This document shows, in pieces, positions 24,901 to 31,489 of a stretch of DNA of 64,000 bases; the stretch's first letter is position 1; each line of letters opens with the position of its first letter. Source of the DNA: Dipteris shenzhenensis. Lineage: Eukaryota; Polypodiophyta; Polypodiopsida; Gleicheniales. Where the stretch lies: the NCBI GenBank assembly GCA_047967505.1, contig CM106539.1; one strand, written 5' to 3'. The translations under genes and the position numbers were made by a program. The notes beneath the pieces were generated by a model that saw nothing but the letters and a program-made list of their open reading frames with translations, ran no database searches and had not been told where the DNA came from.

Positions 24901-27900
24901 ACCATCTACATGGCGGATCATGAGATGTTGTACCGAATGTTCCTTGGGAACCGATTTCAGTGGTATGGAACGACGAAGCTATAGGCATGGGTTTGTAGAA
25001 GTTTGATCTCTAGCCCACATGCTCACAGGTGGCTGAGAGGTGGAAAGATGCTTCCTCATGATCAATGGGAGCACAGCCCAATTTTGAAGATCTGAACTTC
25101 GCATTGACTCCTGCCCTAAGTGGTATGCCCTAGTTTTTTAGGGTATACCTAGATGAATCTAGGAACATTCCCAAACTCATCCTCTAAAAACACAACATAG
25201 TGCAATTTCAATCTCATGATAGTCACTCAAGGTTGAAAACCATAAACTCCATCATGCATAGCAAAGACTAGCTACTATGACATCCCCACTGACGTCATCA
25301 GCGCCCAACAGTGGGTGTAGACCATAGTATAAAAATATGCTCTCACACATACAAATCCACACACCCACACATACTTGAGCATCCATTAATACAAAATCTT
25401 CGTACTAAGTTTCTGTCGGCACTCCGAAGGTGAAGGGCAGACTCGGCCATGACGAAGGCTAGCAATAAAGGAGAAAGCTAATCAAAAGGTAGTCCAAAAT
25501 CTCTTCATTCAAGCTACAACTGCTTGTGAAGTCTAAATGTTTTCATTTTAGTCTCTCCCCAATGAGCATCTAAGTCTAAATCTAGCTGATAGGGCAACAC
25601 ATCATTTAAGATAGAAAGAATTATCACAATACCAGCAGGCTGCAACTTGGACGAAAACTTCACAAGGTGAAATTTGCATGTCCGCTAATATGGCAGAAGC
25701 ATATACCTAGATGAATCTAGAAACATTCCCAAACTCATCCTCTAAAAACACAACATAGTGCAATTTCAATCTCATGATAGTCACTCACAAGGTTGAAAAC
25801 CATAAACTCCATCATGCATAGCAGGGACTAGCTACTATGACATCCCCACTGACGTCATCAGCGCCCAATAAGGTGTAGACCATAGTATAAAAATATGCTC
25901 TCACACATACAAATCCACACACCCACACATACTTGAGCATCCATTTATACAAAGTCTTCGTACTGAGTTTCTGTAGGCACTCCGAAGGTGAAGGGCAGAC
26001 TCAGCCATGACGACGGCTAGCACTAAAGGAGAAGGCTAATCAAAAGGTAGTCCAAAATCTCTTCATTCAAGCTACAACTGCTTGTGAAGTCTAAACGTTT
26101 TCATTTTAGTCTCTCCCCAACGAGCATCTAAGTCTAAATCTAGTTGATAGGGCAACACACCATTTAAGATAGAAAGAATTATCACAATACCAGCAAGCCG
26201 CAACTTGGACGAAAACTTCACAAGGTGAAATTTGCATGTCCACTAATATGGCAGAAGCATATACCTAGATGAATCCAGGAACATTCCCAAAGTCATCCTC
26301 TAAAAACACAACATAGTGTAGTTTCAATCTCATGATAGTCACTCACAAGGTTGAAAACCATAAACTCCATCATGCATAGCAGGGACTAGCTACTATGACA
26401 TCCCCACTGACGTCATCAACCCCCAACAGTGGGTGTAGACCATAGTATAAAAATATGCTCTCACACATACAAATCCACACACCCACACATACTTGAGCAT
26501 CCATTTATACAAAGTCTTCGTACTAAGTTTTTGTCAGCACTCCAGAGGTGAAAGGCAGACTTGACCATGACGAAGGCTAGCAATAAAGGAGAAGGCTAAT
26601 CAAAAGGTAGTCCAAAATCTCTTCATTCAAGCTACAACTACTTGTGAAGTCTAAACGTCTTCATTTTAGTCCCTCCCCAACGAGCATAAGTCTAAATCTA
26701 GCTGATAGGGCAATGCACCATTTAAGATAGAAAGAATTATAACAATACCAGCAGGCTGCAACTTGGACGAAAACTTCACAAGGTGAAATTTGCATGTCCA
26801 CTAATACGGCAGAAGCATATACCTAGATGAATCCAGGAACATTCCCAAACTCATCCTCTAAAAACACAACATATTGCAGTTTCAATCTCATGAAAGTCAC
26901 AAGGTTGAAAACCATAAACTCCATCATGCATAGCAGGGACTAGCTACTATGACATCCCCACTGACATCATCAGCGCCCAACAGTGGGTGTAGACCATAGT
27001 ATAAAAATATGCTCTCACAACACCCCCACACATACTTGAGCATCCTAGTTTTTTAGGGTTATTTATTGTGGAGGTAAATGCCTCAGGGGCTATTTGAAGG
27101 CAAAAGCATTGTGTAATAGCCTTTTAAAGCAAAAATTTTGATGACAAAGAGCTCACTTACCATGTTTATGACCAGGAGATGTTGGCAATCCTACATCTAC
27201 CTGTATGGTAGCAAGATCAAAGTCAAGAATGATCATAGGGCACTTGGATACTTTCTTATGCAGCCCAGCTTGTCGACCAACAAAAGAGGAAGTTGGATTC
27301 AAAGCAATCATACAACTTCAATATTGGATACAAAGGAGGACAAATAAAATGTGGTTGTGGATGCCTCGTCAAGAATACATTGTTTGTTGTCTCCACTATA
27401 GTATACATGTCATTAAAGAGGAGTATATGCAGAATTTGAGGGCAACAGCCATATTTTCAGACTTGCAAGACCCCTCATATCAATGAATTGCAAGGTTTTT
27501 GGAGTTGTGACTATGTCCATGATAATTTCTTCTTCCTTTGAAAGCTTTGTTACTGTTGTACTAATTGCCTTGATCAAATTGCCTCTTCTATACTCGCTTT
27601 CTTACCACCAACCTTGTGGCATTAACTACATTGAATGTGGGCAAACCTACTTGAAAAATATTTCCTTTATTGATTTGAACCTCCATTGGATACACCTCCA
27701 TTTTTGTAATTGCCTTTATGTGAGTGCTTATGCTGAAGATCATTGTAAGTCTGTTTTTGATGATGTTGATATTCTACATCCTTTATTTAATGATGTCCTC
27801 CACACATCTGAAACTAGAAAATGCTTGTTCACTTGGACCTTTTCTTGCTTGAATATCTTGATTCTCACGCTTCACTGAGTACGACCAGATTGTAACTAAC

Positions 27901-28052
27901 TCAGGGTGGTCTCTATTTCTATATTGCAATGATTTGCACAATACTTTGATTGCCATCACCCAAATGATTGAGAATATCCCCAAGGGATCACCTTATAAAG
28001 ACGCAACACCTTTACTAAAGGAGCAGCTAAATTATGGGCTTGCATCCCTTCA

Positions 28053-28096
<44 letters not shown>

Positions 28097-30197
28097 CTTC
28101 TTTGCTTCCTCAATCTGCTCTATTACAAGAGATTTCACAAAAATTCAACGATTCAAACCACTTTTGTACGGACCAATGGTAGATTATATGATGTACCTAG
28201 CATCAGTCCCTGAAGGATATGATCCTCATAATGCAGCAATGAAAAACATTCACTTGAATTGGAAGGATTCAGAGACTGCACAATGGGTATGAATGCGGTA
28301 CATTCCTTGCCCCTATGACAAACTCCATTTTGGCTGCTCACTAGCATGCTACAAGAAAGGTTGTGGCACTCGGAAAATGGGAAGGTAAGTGAAACAAACT
28401 GTACTCTCTTAAATTATCACAGGGACTACTTTGACGTCCTTGTACCTATGGATCTCACTCCCGAAGAAGTGACTAGGTGTACGATATATGGATGTCGGAT
28501 GAGAACGTTTACCAGAAAGAAGGTGATGCAAACTACAAGGCGTTTTGTGGCCACACACATACACACACAGCATACCTACGCATGTATCTTTTCAAACAGA
28601 GTGTCCATCAAAAGGTGGTTGAAAGGGTGGATGTGCCAAAACAAAGTGTCTCATTGATTGCCATGCATTTCCTTTTCTGCGACAAATCACTTCTTCGGTT
28701 CAATGCGTGCCACATATTGGGCTCCAGATTCATGCTTAATGACAACCAGTGGATTTCAGAGAAATGACTCTTTGGGGCAAGGCCTATTAGAATGTATATG
28801 CTACATCTAATGTTGCAATTACCATTACATATATTACACTCTAATTATGGCAGTCCTTAGTCTTCGGTCCACATGGGTAGCAGTAACTGTACAGCTGTTC
28901 ATGATTATGATGTCATATCCTTTCTTTGTTTTGAATAAATTTTGCTCCCGGTCTATGTTCCTTTCACGGCTTTCCACAATCCCCCTTTCATGTGTTTTAG
29001 CCAACAGTTTCAGCTGATAATAAATATGAGGCCAGCCACATGGATTGCTTTTGATATCTTGAATATAAACGTAGGACAGAACCCATCACTCCTGGATTCA
29101 GAAAGGAGAATTCGACTTGTTATGCTACGTTTGAAAGTATTTTTATAGTTCATAGCTAGTTCCCCTTCATAATGGAGGTTGACCGTAGCCGTAAAAGACC
29201 TGCCAATCTTAGTTTCACCTTTACGTGCTTTCTTGAGGCCACAATTGTAATCAACGGTGTGGCAAACTACATGGGGAATGTTACGTACATCAATATTGCA
29301 CCTGCCATTCCATGGGATGGATATCTAAAAAGTAGAAAACTAATGAGCCAAGCTCTACCGGTAGAAGACTTTTAAAGGAAATGGCGGCTGACGTATAACT
29401 GTGTGAGTTGCTAGTCGTGGAATTGGGATGCTCCCAAAAACACATGAGATGGGTGCAAGCATTTGAATGAGCAAGGAGATCTCCTTCTCGGCCTCTAATC
29501 TCCCCTTCTTGGTCATGACCTTTCTGCTTCAATCCGATTCTCAAATTTAGTTGCTTTTGGCTCCATCATCGTCCTCAACGCTTGCTTACTTACCTTGTTA
29601 TCTTTGAAGTTCTCCCAAGGTATTGTCTGCAGGTGCGCTTGACTCTGGCCGTCGCTTGCGCTCTCTCTCTCTCTCGTTGAGCTCGCGTTCGCTGCTCTCA
29701 CTATTTCACATACACAGTCCCAGACAGGCTTCTCTCTCTCTCTCTCTCTCTCTCCCCTTTCCTCTGCAGCTTTTTTTTCCTCGTTCTGCCCAGCGCCATT
29801 AAGTTAAATCGAATCGAGAGCCCTCATAAATTTATGATGCAGAGAAGCAAGGCACTGGAGTCTTACTGCCGTTGCATCACTGCCCGTGCGATTAAAGTCA
29901 ATTTTCCAGTCCATGTTTCTGAGCTATTGTTTCCACATGAGTCTTTTAAATACGAGCTATAAAGGACGATCTAATTTAAAAAAACTGTGATAAAAACGAA
30001 AACGAAGGCAAGTGTGATAAAAGGCATAGCCAATAGCAATTCTCATCCCCAAAAGGAACTGAATAAGTCAGTCAAAACACAAGCCAAATATCCGGATAAA
30101 TGCAGGAGACTGAGAACTTGTACCGACCAGGAGGTGCAGGGCTAGTCAGAATGTAAGGGTTTCCCGTCGGATTGGGGTAAGCCGTGTTTGCGTTCAT
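2264..30197 (-). CDS. GEM-like / FIP1-like GRAM-domain protein, four exons over 28 kb
   Basis: The coding exons, all on minus, are 30197-30128, 19925-19833, 10767-10493 and 2440-2264. They sum to 615 nt, join in phases 1, 1 and 0 without a stop, and end at TAA 2266-2264, giving 204 residues. The protein has the family layout: NPYI..SP near residues 13-20, GKK and IWQHLKTGP around residues 34-59, then a GRAM domain (about 83-160) with [19 protein letters not shown] and WNYYKV, and a C-terminal block with [26 protein letters not shown]. The family (Arabidopsis GEM, FIP1, ABA-responsive GEM-like proteins) is cytoplasmic or membrane-peripheral; GRAM domains bind lipid or protein, and members act in epidermal patterning or ABA response. 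The role here is inferred from family only. The N-terminus is shorter than in FIP1 (about 260 residues). The introns (10.2, 9.1 and 8.1 kb) are filled with transposons. The least certain junction is the exon 1 donor. Confidence 0.88.
2504..2531. repeat. (CT)n microsatellite
   Basis: A pure CT tract preceded by a C-rich stretch (2475-2503). It lies just upstream, in gene sense, of the acceptor of the terminal GEM-like exon, where it reads as GA. Confidence 0.95.
2905..4245 (+). pseudogene. LINE (non-LTR retrotransposon) ORF2 3' part, fragment A
   Basis: Frames read as the region between reverse transcriptase and the C-terminus of plant LINE ORF2: a block with PVVWNDSI near 3040, an open stretch at 3161-3754, then a reverse-transcriptase zinc-binding (zf-RVT) signature at about 3838-3930 ([14 protein letters not shown] then QHCLWEC, Cys-x2-Cys...His-x4-Cys). 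A tail with [15 protein letters not shown] follows at about 4155-4210. Stops and frame changes make it a relic. No poly(A) tail or target-site duplication was identified. Confidence 0.7.
4250..4690 (-). pseudogene. LINE ORF2 fragment B, inverted copy
   Basis: On minus, the stretch repeats material of fragment [20 protein letters not shown] and [14 protein letters not shown] match [19 protein letters not shown] and [14 protein letters not shown] of 3480-3620. A degenerate zf-RVT-like Cys/His cluster (KCSLCH ... HNICLFC) occurs near 4590-4660. Its order differs from fragment A, so the copy is rearranged as well as inverted. Confidence 0.6.
4950..5300 (+). pseudogene. LINE ORF2 fragment C (3' tail copy)
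   Basis: The plus-strand reading contains [19 protein letters not shown] and HIWRATY, a diverged second copy of the fragment A tail ([19 protein letters not shown] and HIWRARC at 4130-4210). It ends shortly before the LTR element that starts at 5386. Confidence 0.6.
5386..5671 (+). repeat. 5' LTR of the outer gag-only element
   Basis: A 286-bp LTR, TG...CA. It carries a G-box (CACGTG within GCCACGTGTCAC) and a TATA-like CCTATATAAGG about 80 bp further on. Both motifs are also in the 3' LTR, so this is the likely element promoter. Confidence 0.9.
5672..5686 (+). other. Primer-binding site of the outer element
   Basis: TGGTATCAGGGCAGG directly follows the LTR terminal CA. It is a one-base variant of the TGGTATCAGAGC site complementary to initiator tRNA-Met used by many plant Copia elements. 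Confidence 0.85.
6653..6989 (-). repeat. 3' LTR (minus orientation) of the nested element
   Basis: Plus-strand ends are TGTAACG and CCCAACA. It is nearly identical to the partner at 8656-8992. Confidence 0.93.
7390..7710 (-). pseudogene. Copia gag N-terminal fragment in the nested element
   Basis: The 106-codon reading frame contains [42 protein letters not shown] and [10 protein letters not shown], the conserved first half of Copia-type gag (UBN2 region). It aligns with the gag remnants of the outer element, so the two families are related. It ends before any zinc knuckle. The rest of the interior (7711-8641) is a non-coding leader. Confidence 0.78.
8656..8992 (-). repeat. 5' LTR (minus orientation) of the nested element
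   Basis: A 337-bp LTR. Differences from its partner include ACACG for ACATG, CAATG for CAGTG and CACGCACGCAT for CACACACACAT. The primer-binding site is adjacent at 8642-8655 on minus. Confidence 0.93.
9898..10179 (+). repeat. 3' LTR of the outer gag-only element, with expanded CT tract
   Basis: A 282-bp LTR. Relative to the 5' LTR, the region before the CACCATG..TTCTAACA end is expanded into a CT tract (10108-10160). This microsatellite grew, or was replaced, after insertion. Confidence 0.88.
10493..10767 (-). CDS. GEM-like gene, exon 3 (main GRAM exon)
   Basis: This 275-bp exon runs from acceptor TTTGCAG to donor TACAAG|GTAGCA. It encodes residues 56-146: [12 protein letters not shown], then the start and core of the GRAM domain with [32 protein letters not shown] and NPLSY-like RPLSYE, ending in WNYYK. 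These match GEM/FIP1 proteins almost residue by residue. A GTG next to the exon start can look like a start codon but is the last intron base plus exon. Confidence 0.92.
11142..12400 (-). pseudogene. Copia pol remnant (reverse transcriptase and RNase H)
   Basis: Read on minus from 12400 down, broken frames give [20 protein letters not shown] (RT, about 12110-12175), [14 protein letters not shown] (about 11740), then [11 protein letters not shown]-type and [12 protein letters not shown] (RNase H), and finally [34 protein letters not shown]. The order is that of the Copia pol C-terminus. A polypurine tract (TTGAGGGGGAG on minus) follows at 11143-11153, after which TGCTAGAAATC may begin a 3' LTR extending towards 10860. 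Its 5' half is absent. Confidence 0.8.
12700..13874 (+). pseudogene. Ty3/gypsy (chromovirus) integrase and chromodomain, first part
   Basis: Starting near 12730, the frames read as a gypsy integrase: a zinc-binding-like block ([16 protein letters not shown]), then [34 protein letters not shown] and [15 protein letters not shown] (catalytic core) and [18 protein letters not shown]. After a frame change come [17 protein letters not shown] and the start of a chromodomain ([16 protein letters not shown]), which is cut at 13874 by the next LTR element. There are stop codons at about 13258 and 13546. Confidence 0.88.
13875..14854 (-). repeat. 3' LTR (minus orientation), 980 bp
   Basis: The LTR contains a TATA-like CTTATATAGGGC (about 14408), nested AGGGCACAAGGCCCTCC palindromic stretches and GGCTGGTTGG/CCAACCGACCAG repeats. 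It is the shorter of the pair and probably closer to the original LTR. Confidence 0.88.
15770..16763 (-). pseudogene. Copia-type gag with CCHC zinc knuckle
   Basis: Read on minus from 16763: [18 protein letters not shown] (start of Copia gag), [40 protein letters not shown], a [11 protein letters not shown] block, and SGGKSKKDH...[16 protein letters not shown] (CX2CX4HX4C) near 15900-15945. The frame changes between about 16485 and 16374 and again near 16040. The acidic tail ([11 protein letters not shown]) is typical of this gag class. No protease motif follows; 14855-15770 has no recognised domain. Confidence 0.82.
16950..18334 (-). repeat. 5' LTR (minus orientation), 1385 bp with internal duplication and insertion
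   Basis: Compared with the other LTR it is about 405 bp longer for two visible reasons. A segment of roughly 200 bp ending in a CT tract (about 17312-17513) is inserted at a CTCTCTC site. A 193-bp segment starting with GCAGCTTCTATG is tandemly duplicated (17564 and 17757). Confidence 0.87.
18335..18800 (+). pseudogene. Gypsy remnant resumed: end of chromodomain and probable 3' LTR
   Basis: Directly after the inserted element, the chromodomain continues in frame as [14 protein letters not shown] and stops. A polypurine-like AGAGGAGGGGAAG (18400-18412) precedes TGTCATGTGC at 18416. From there to CGCA at 18800 is a TG...CA stretch of about 385 bp that would be the 3' LTR. No 5' LTR partner was found in the window, so the LTR call rests on position and ends only. 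Confidence 0.65.
18801..18980. repeat. Microsatellite hairpin (AT, CTAT, AG tracts)
   Basis: A left arm containing AATACATACATCACACACAT (from 18821) is matched in reverse complement by a right arm ending at about 18978, each about 60 bp. The centre is TATC/TATA repeats, and right-arm tracts are (TA)n and (AG)n. The arms differ by a 4-bp indel and tract length. Confidence 0.85.
19833..19925 (-). CDS. GEM-like gene, exon 2
   Basis: This 93-bp exon lies between a TTCAG acceptor (after a pyrimidine-rich stretch) and a CACT|GTAATAG donor. It encodes the conserved helix before the GRAM domain, including RWGKKFE and AGSIWQH. The final T combines with TG of exon 3 to make the Leu of WQHLKTGP, which is invariant in this family. 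Confidence 0.85.
20000..22580. other. Intron 1 segment without recognisable genes
   Basis: No protein family, LTR pair or RNA gene was recognised. A short tandem duplication (CTGAAGCCCTAAACCTCTCCCC, two copies at about 20708-20758) and a CT tract at 21909-21924 are present. The phrase TATACCTTTGTAAGACTAG near 21746 also occurs near 1378 in the gene's 3' flank, suggesting a dispersed repeat. Confidence 0.5.
22590..22900 (+). pseudogene. Gypsy reverse transcriptase remnant
   Basis: Broken frames give [18 protein letters not shown] (gypsy FSK.D..SGY), [10 protein letters not shown]-like wording near 22770 and [17 protein letters not shown] near 22842-22890, where the family has V..DDILIYS. This is the fingers-palm part of a Ty3/gypsy RT. 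The second Asp of the YVDD-like box is altered. It is a relic. Confidence 0.7.
24124..24351 (-). repeat. Probable 5' LTR of a minus-strand element, with primer-binding site
   Basis: On minus, a TGTGGTTTGTC...CTTTGACA unit of about 228 bp is followed immediately by TGGTATTAGAGCTCCCA (24105-24123), one base off the tRNA-Met site. It contains CACGTG-like GTCACGTGAC and a CT tract (GA on plus, 24137-24175). No partner LTR was found, so it is either a truncated element or the start of one whose 3' part is lost; 23340-24100 would be its leader. Confidence 0.55.
24408..24640 (+). pseudogene. Gypsy chromodomain remnant
   Basis: The reading frame has [13 protein letters not shown] and [19 protein letters not shown], matching [12 protein letters not shown] and [17 protein letters not shown] of the gypsy copy at 13.7 kb. 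The EEDSTWE box is degenerate. It lies downstream of the RT remnant at 22.6-22.9 kb and may be the same element, split by the LTR-like unit. Confidence 0.7.
25129..27059 (+). repeat. 558-bp tandem array, 3.4 copies, promoter-like unit
   Basis: Copies start (TATACCTAGATGAATC) at 25144, 25702, 26260 and 26818, a spacing of exactly 558 bp each time; the fourth stops at about 27043. The array is bounded by a 16-bp direct repeat, CCTAGTTTTTTAGGGT (25129-25144 and 27044-27059). Each unit holds CACTGACGTCATCA followed about 36 bp later by GTATAAAAATATGC: an ACGT-core bZIP site (TGACGTCA at 25290, 25850, 26408; TGACATCA at 26962) and a TATA box. The copies differ by scattered substitutions and small indels. 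The unit has no coding frame. It could derive from an LTR promoter; no element was identified. Confidence 0.92.
27060..27370 (+). pseudogene. Gypsy RNase H remnant
   Basis: Broken frames give [19 protein letters not shown], then [21 protein letters not shown], the Ty3/gypsy RNase H pattern (YD.E.LA, DH..L.Y...Q..L..RQ.RW). It starts right at the end of the 558-bp array, which may have expanded inside this element. Confidence 0.6.
27500..29640. other. Intron 1 segment, reading frames without recognised family
   Basis: There is a moderately open plus-strand stretch at 27483-27878 and further ones at 28346-28770 and 29172-29375. None shows a motif I can name and none has a convincing start context. 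A CT tract sits at 28056-28094 and CACACA-type repeats at 28552-28570. Confidence 0.4.
29640..29760. repeat. CT-rich, CpG-containing segment in intron 1 near exon 1
   Basis: Two CT tracts (about 29660-29677 and 29731-29754) separated by GTTGAGCTCGCGTTCGCTGC lie 370-490 bp inside the intron from exon 1. They resemble the gene's leader in composition. Confidence 0.6.
30128..30197 (-). CDS. GEM-like gene, coding exon 1
   Basis: The ATG is at 30197-30195, and 23 codons plus one base follow. It encodes the short Pro/Gly-rich N-terminus with the family NPY motif ([13 protein letters not shown]). The donor used here is CTG|GTCGGT (GT at 30127-30126) because it leaves one base that fits the GG at the start of exon 2. 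A stronger-looking donor four bases downstream (TCG|GTACAA) would break the frame unless a further small exon exists. The transcript leader upstream is GA-rich. Confidence 0.75.
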
Positions 30198-30560
30198 GTT
30201 GCCTAATCGCGCGCGCGCTCTCTCTCTCTTTCGCGCGTGCGCGCGCTCTCTCTCTCACTCTCTCTGCTCGTCTGCGTTTCTTGCGCCCTCGTGAATTTCC
30301 AGAACGACGCTATCCGTGTTGAAAAAGTGGCTGAAAATGCGATTCCTATCGGATTATTAGTGGATGCCGTGTATGCATGAGACGATTGACGCATGCCACC
30401 TCCGATTCTTCTTGCCTGCTTGACTCGTGTACTTTTCCGTCGTCATCGGCTCGCGTCGGCAGAGAGCCAATCCCAGCCGTCCGATTTAAAATCTTCCGTC
30501 GCACACTCCAACACTCCCGGATAAATTACAAACCTCTCTCAAGCATTTAATGGAAAGAAG
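30198..30560 (-). promoter_or_regulatory. 5' leader and probable promoter-proximal region of the GEM-like gene
   Basis: In the sense of the gene, the stretch before the ATG is a GA-rich and CG-rich leader: (GA)n blocks alternate with CGCGCG blocks at 30208-30262. It has far more CpG than the surrounding intronic DNA, as expected for a plant transcription start region. No clear TATA box was fixed. GA repeats in plant leaders are known targets of BPC/GAGA-binding factors; any such role here is inference. Confidence 0.5.
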
Positions 30561-30935
30561 AGAAAACAAGCGAGTACAAGTACTCATGAGCACTACCTTA
30601 GGTCAGCCATAATCAATTGTCAAGATGAATGGATGATGCAACCACTTGCAAATGAAAGAGATTTGCAAACTGAGAGAGAGAGAGAGTCTTCAAAGAAAAT
30701 ATGTGTGAGTGAGTGTGCATGAGAGAGAGAGAGTGAGAGAAGACTAAAATAAAAGGGGGCCACTTGGTAAGAAAATGTGCGGGATAGTTCTTTACAAAAA
30801 GTGTTACTATAGCGCTACGTGAAAGGCAATGCTAACAAGGTGAATGATATCTAATCATTCATAAGGCTTGCCCAAGATCAAAAAAGCTAACAAGATGAGG
30901 TTACCTCAATGGGCCTACCTTTGTGTTTATGAGAT

Positions 30936-31460
30936 GAGGAACGAATGGTCGGACTAGTAAATGTAATTCGTCCTTGTTATTGCACTTGTGTTGTTGAAGT
31001 CAGTTCGTATGTGATTTATAGTTGTTCCATGGATCGTAGTGCTGCTTGTAATTAATTGCCACAACCCATGTTGTCGAAACATTTTCTTAAGGTTTGTTGG
31101 CGGCGTTGCACCCAAATTGTAGTCAATGTTGAAGTCGCCCACAACGTAAGTTGTTGTACCCTGCGATACTTGTGCCAGTATTGATTCTATTGTTTTGGTT
31201 AGTTGGTTTTTTTTTGGCTTTGGTGATTTATATGTATTAAGAATTGCAATGGTATTGCATGTATGCGTGCGGAAAATCATCAGCAAGCATTCGCAACCGT
31301 CGGTGTATGCCTCTTTTGGTTGTATCCGTATTAGTTCTTGTTTCCAAAAAGTTGCCAACCCGTGTCCTTGCATTGCCGATGTTTTGTTGAAGAGTTCCGA
31401 GCCTTCTGTTGTTTCTTTTTGTGTGTGTGTTTCTTGCAGGCACAGTATGGTTGCGGCCAT
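30936..31460 (-). pseudogene. AP-type endonuclease (EEP) domain of the helentron
   Basis: The 168-codon frame has ATILCLQETHT (catalytic Glu box, start), TYVVGDFNIDY (GDFN box, middle) and TINHIRTD (IDHI box with Asp to Asn). After a TAG the frame continues with SDH (30953-30945), the final catalytic box. Together these are the exonuclease-endonuclease-phosphatase fold found in LINEs and helentrons. Its position directly after the helicase on the same strand supports a helentron rather than a chance LINE neighbour. Confidence 0.78.
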
Positions 31461-31489
31461 GATTCCTCTAGACCTTGTTATGTCCTGTC

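Larger units (their letters stand above)
19926..30127 (-). other. Intron 1 of the GEM-like gene (10.2 kb)
   Basis: This intron contains gypsy RT, chromodomain and RNase H debris, an LTR-like unit with a primer-binding site, a 558-bp tandem array and several CT tracts. In 20000-22500 and 27500-30100 I see no recognisable coding family. The part within about 500 bp of exon 1 (29640-29760) is CpG- and CT-rich like the leader. Confidence 0.75.

Noticed and set aside
25129-27059. Endogenous pararetrovirus (caulimovirus-like) promoter repeat, because of the ACGT/TATA arrangement
   Set aside because: No viral coding region adjoins it; nearby coding relics are Ty3/gypsy. An LTR-type origin is at least as likely.
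30203-30394. Minus-strand ORF of 63 codons rich in Arg/Glu/Ser upstream of the GEM-like start
   Set aside because: It is the GA/CG microsatellite leader read as protein (RERERE) and overlaps the start of exon 1 in another frame.
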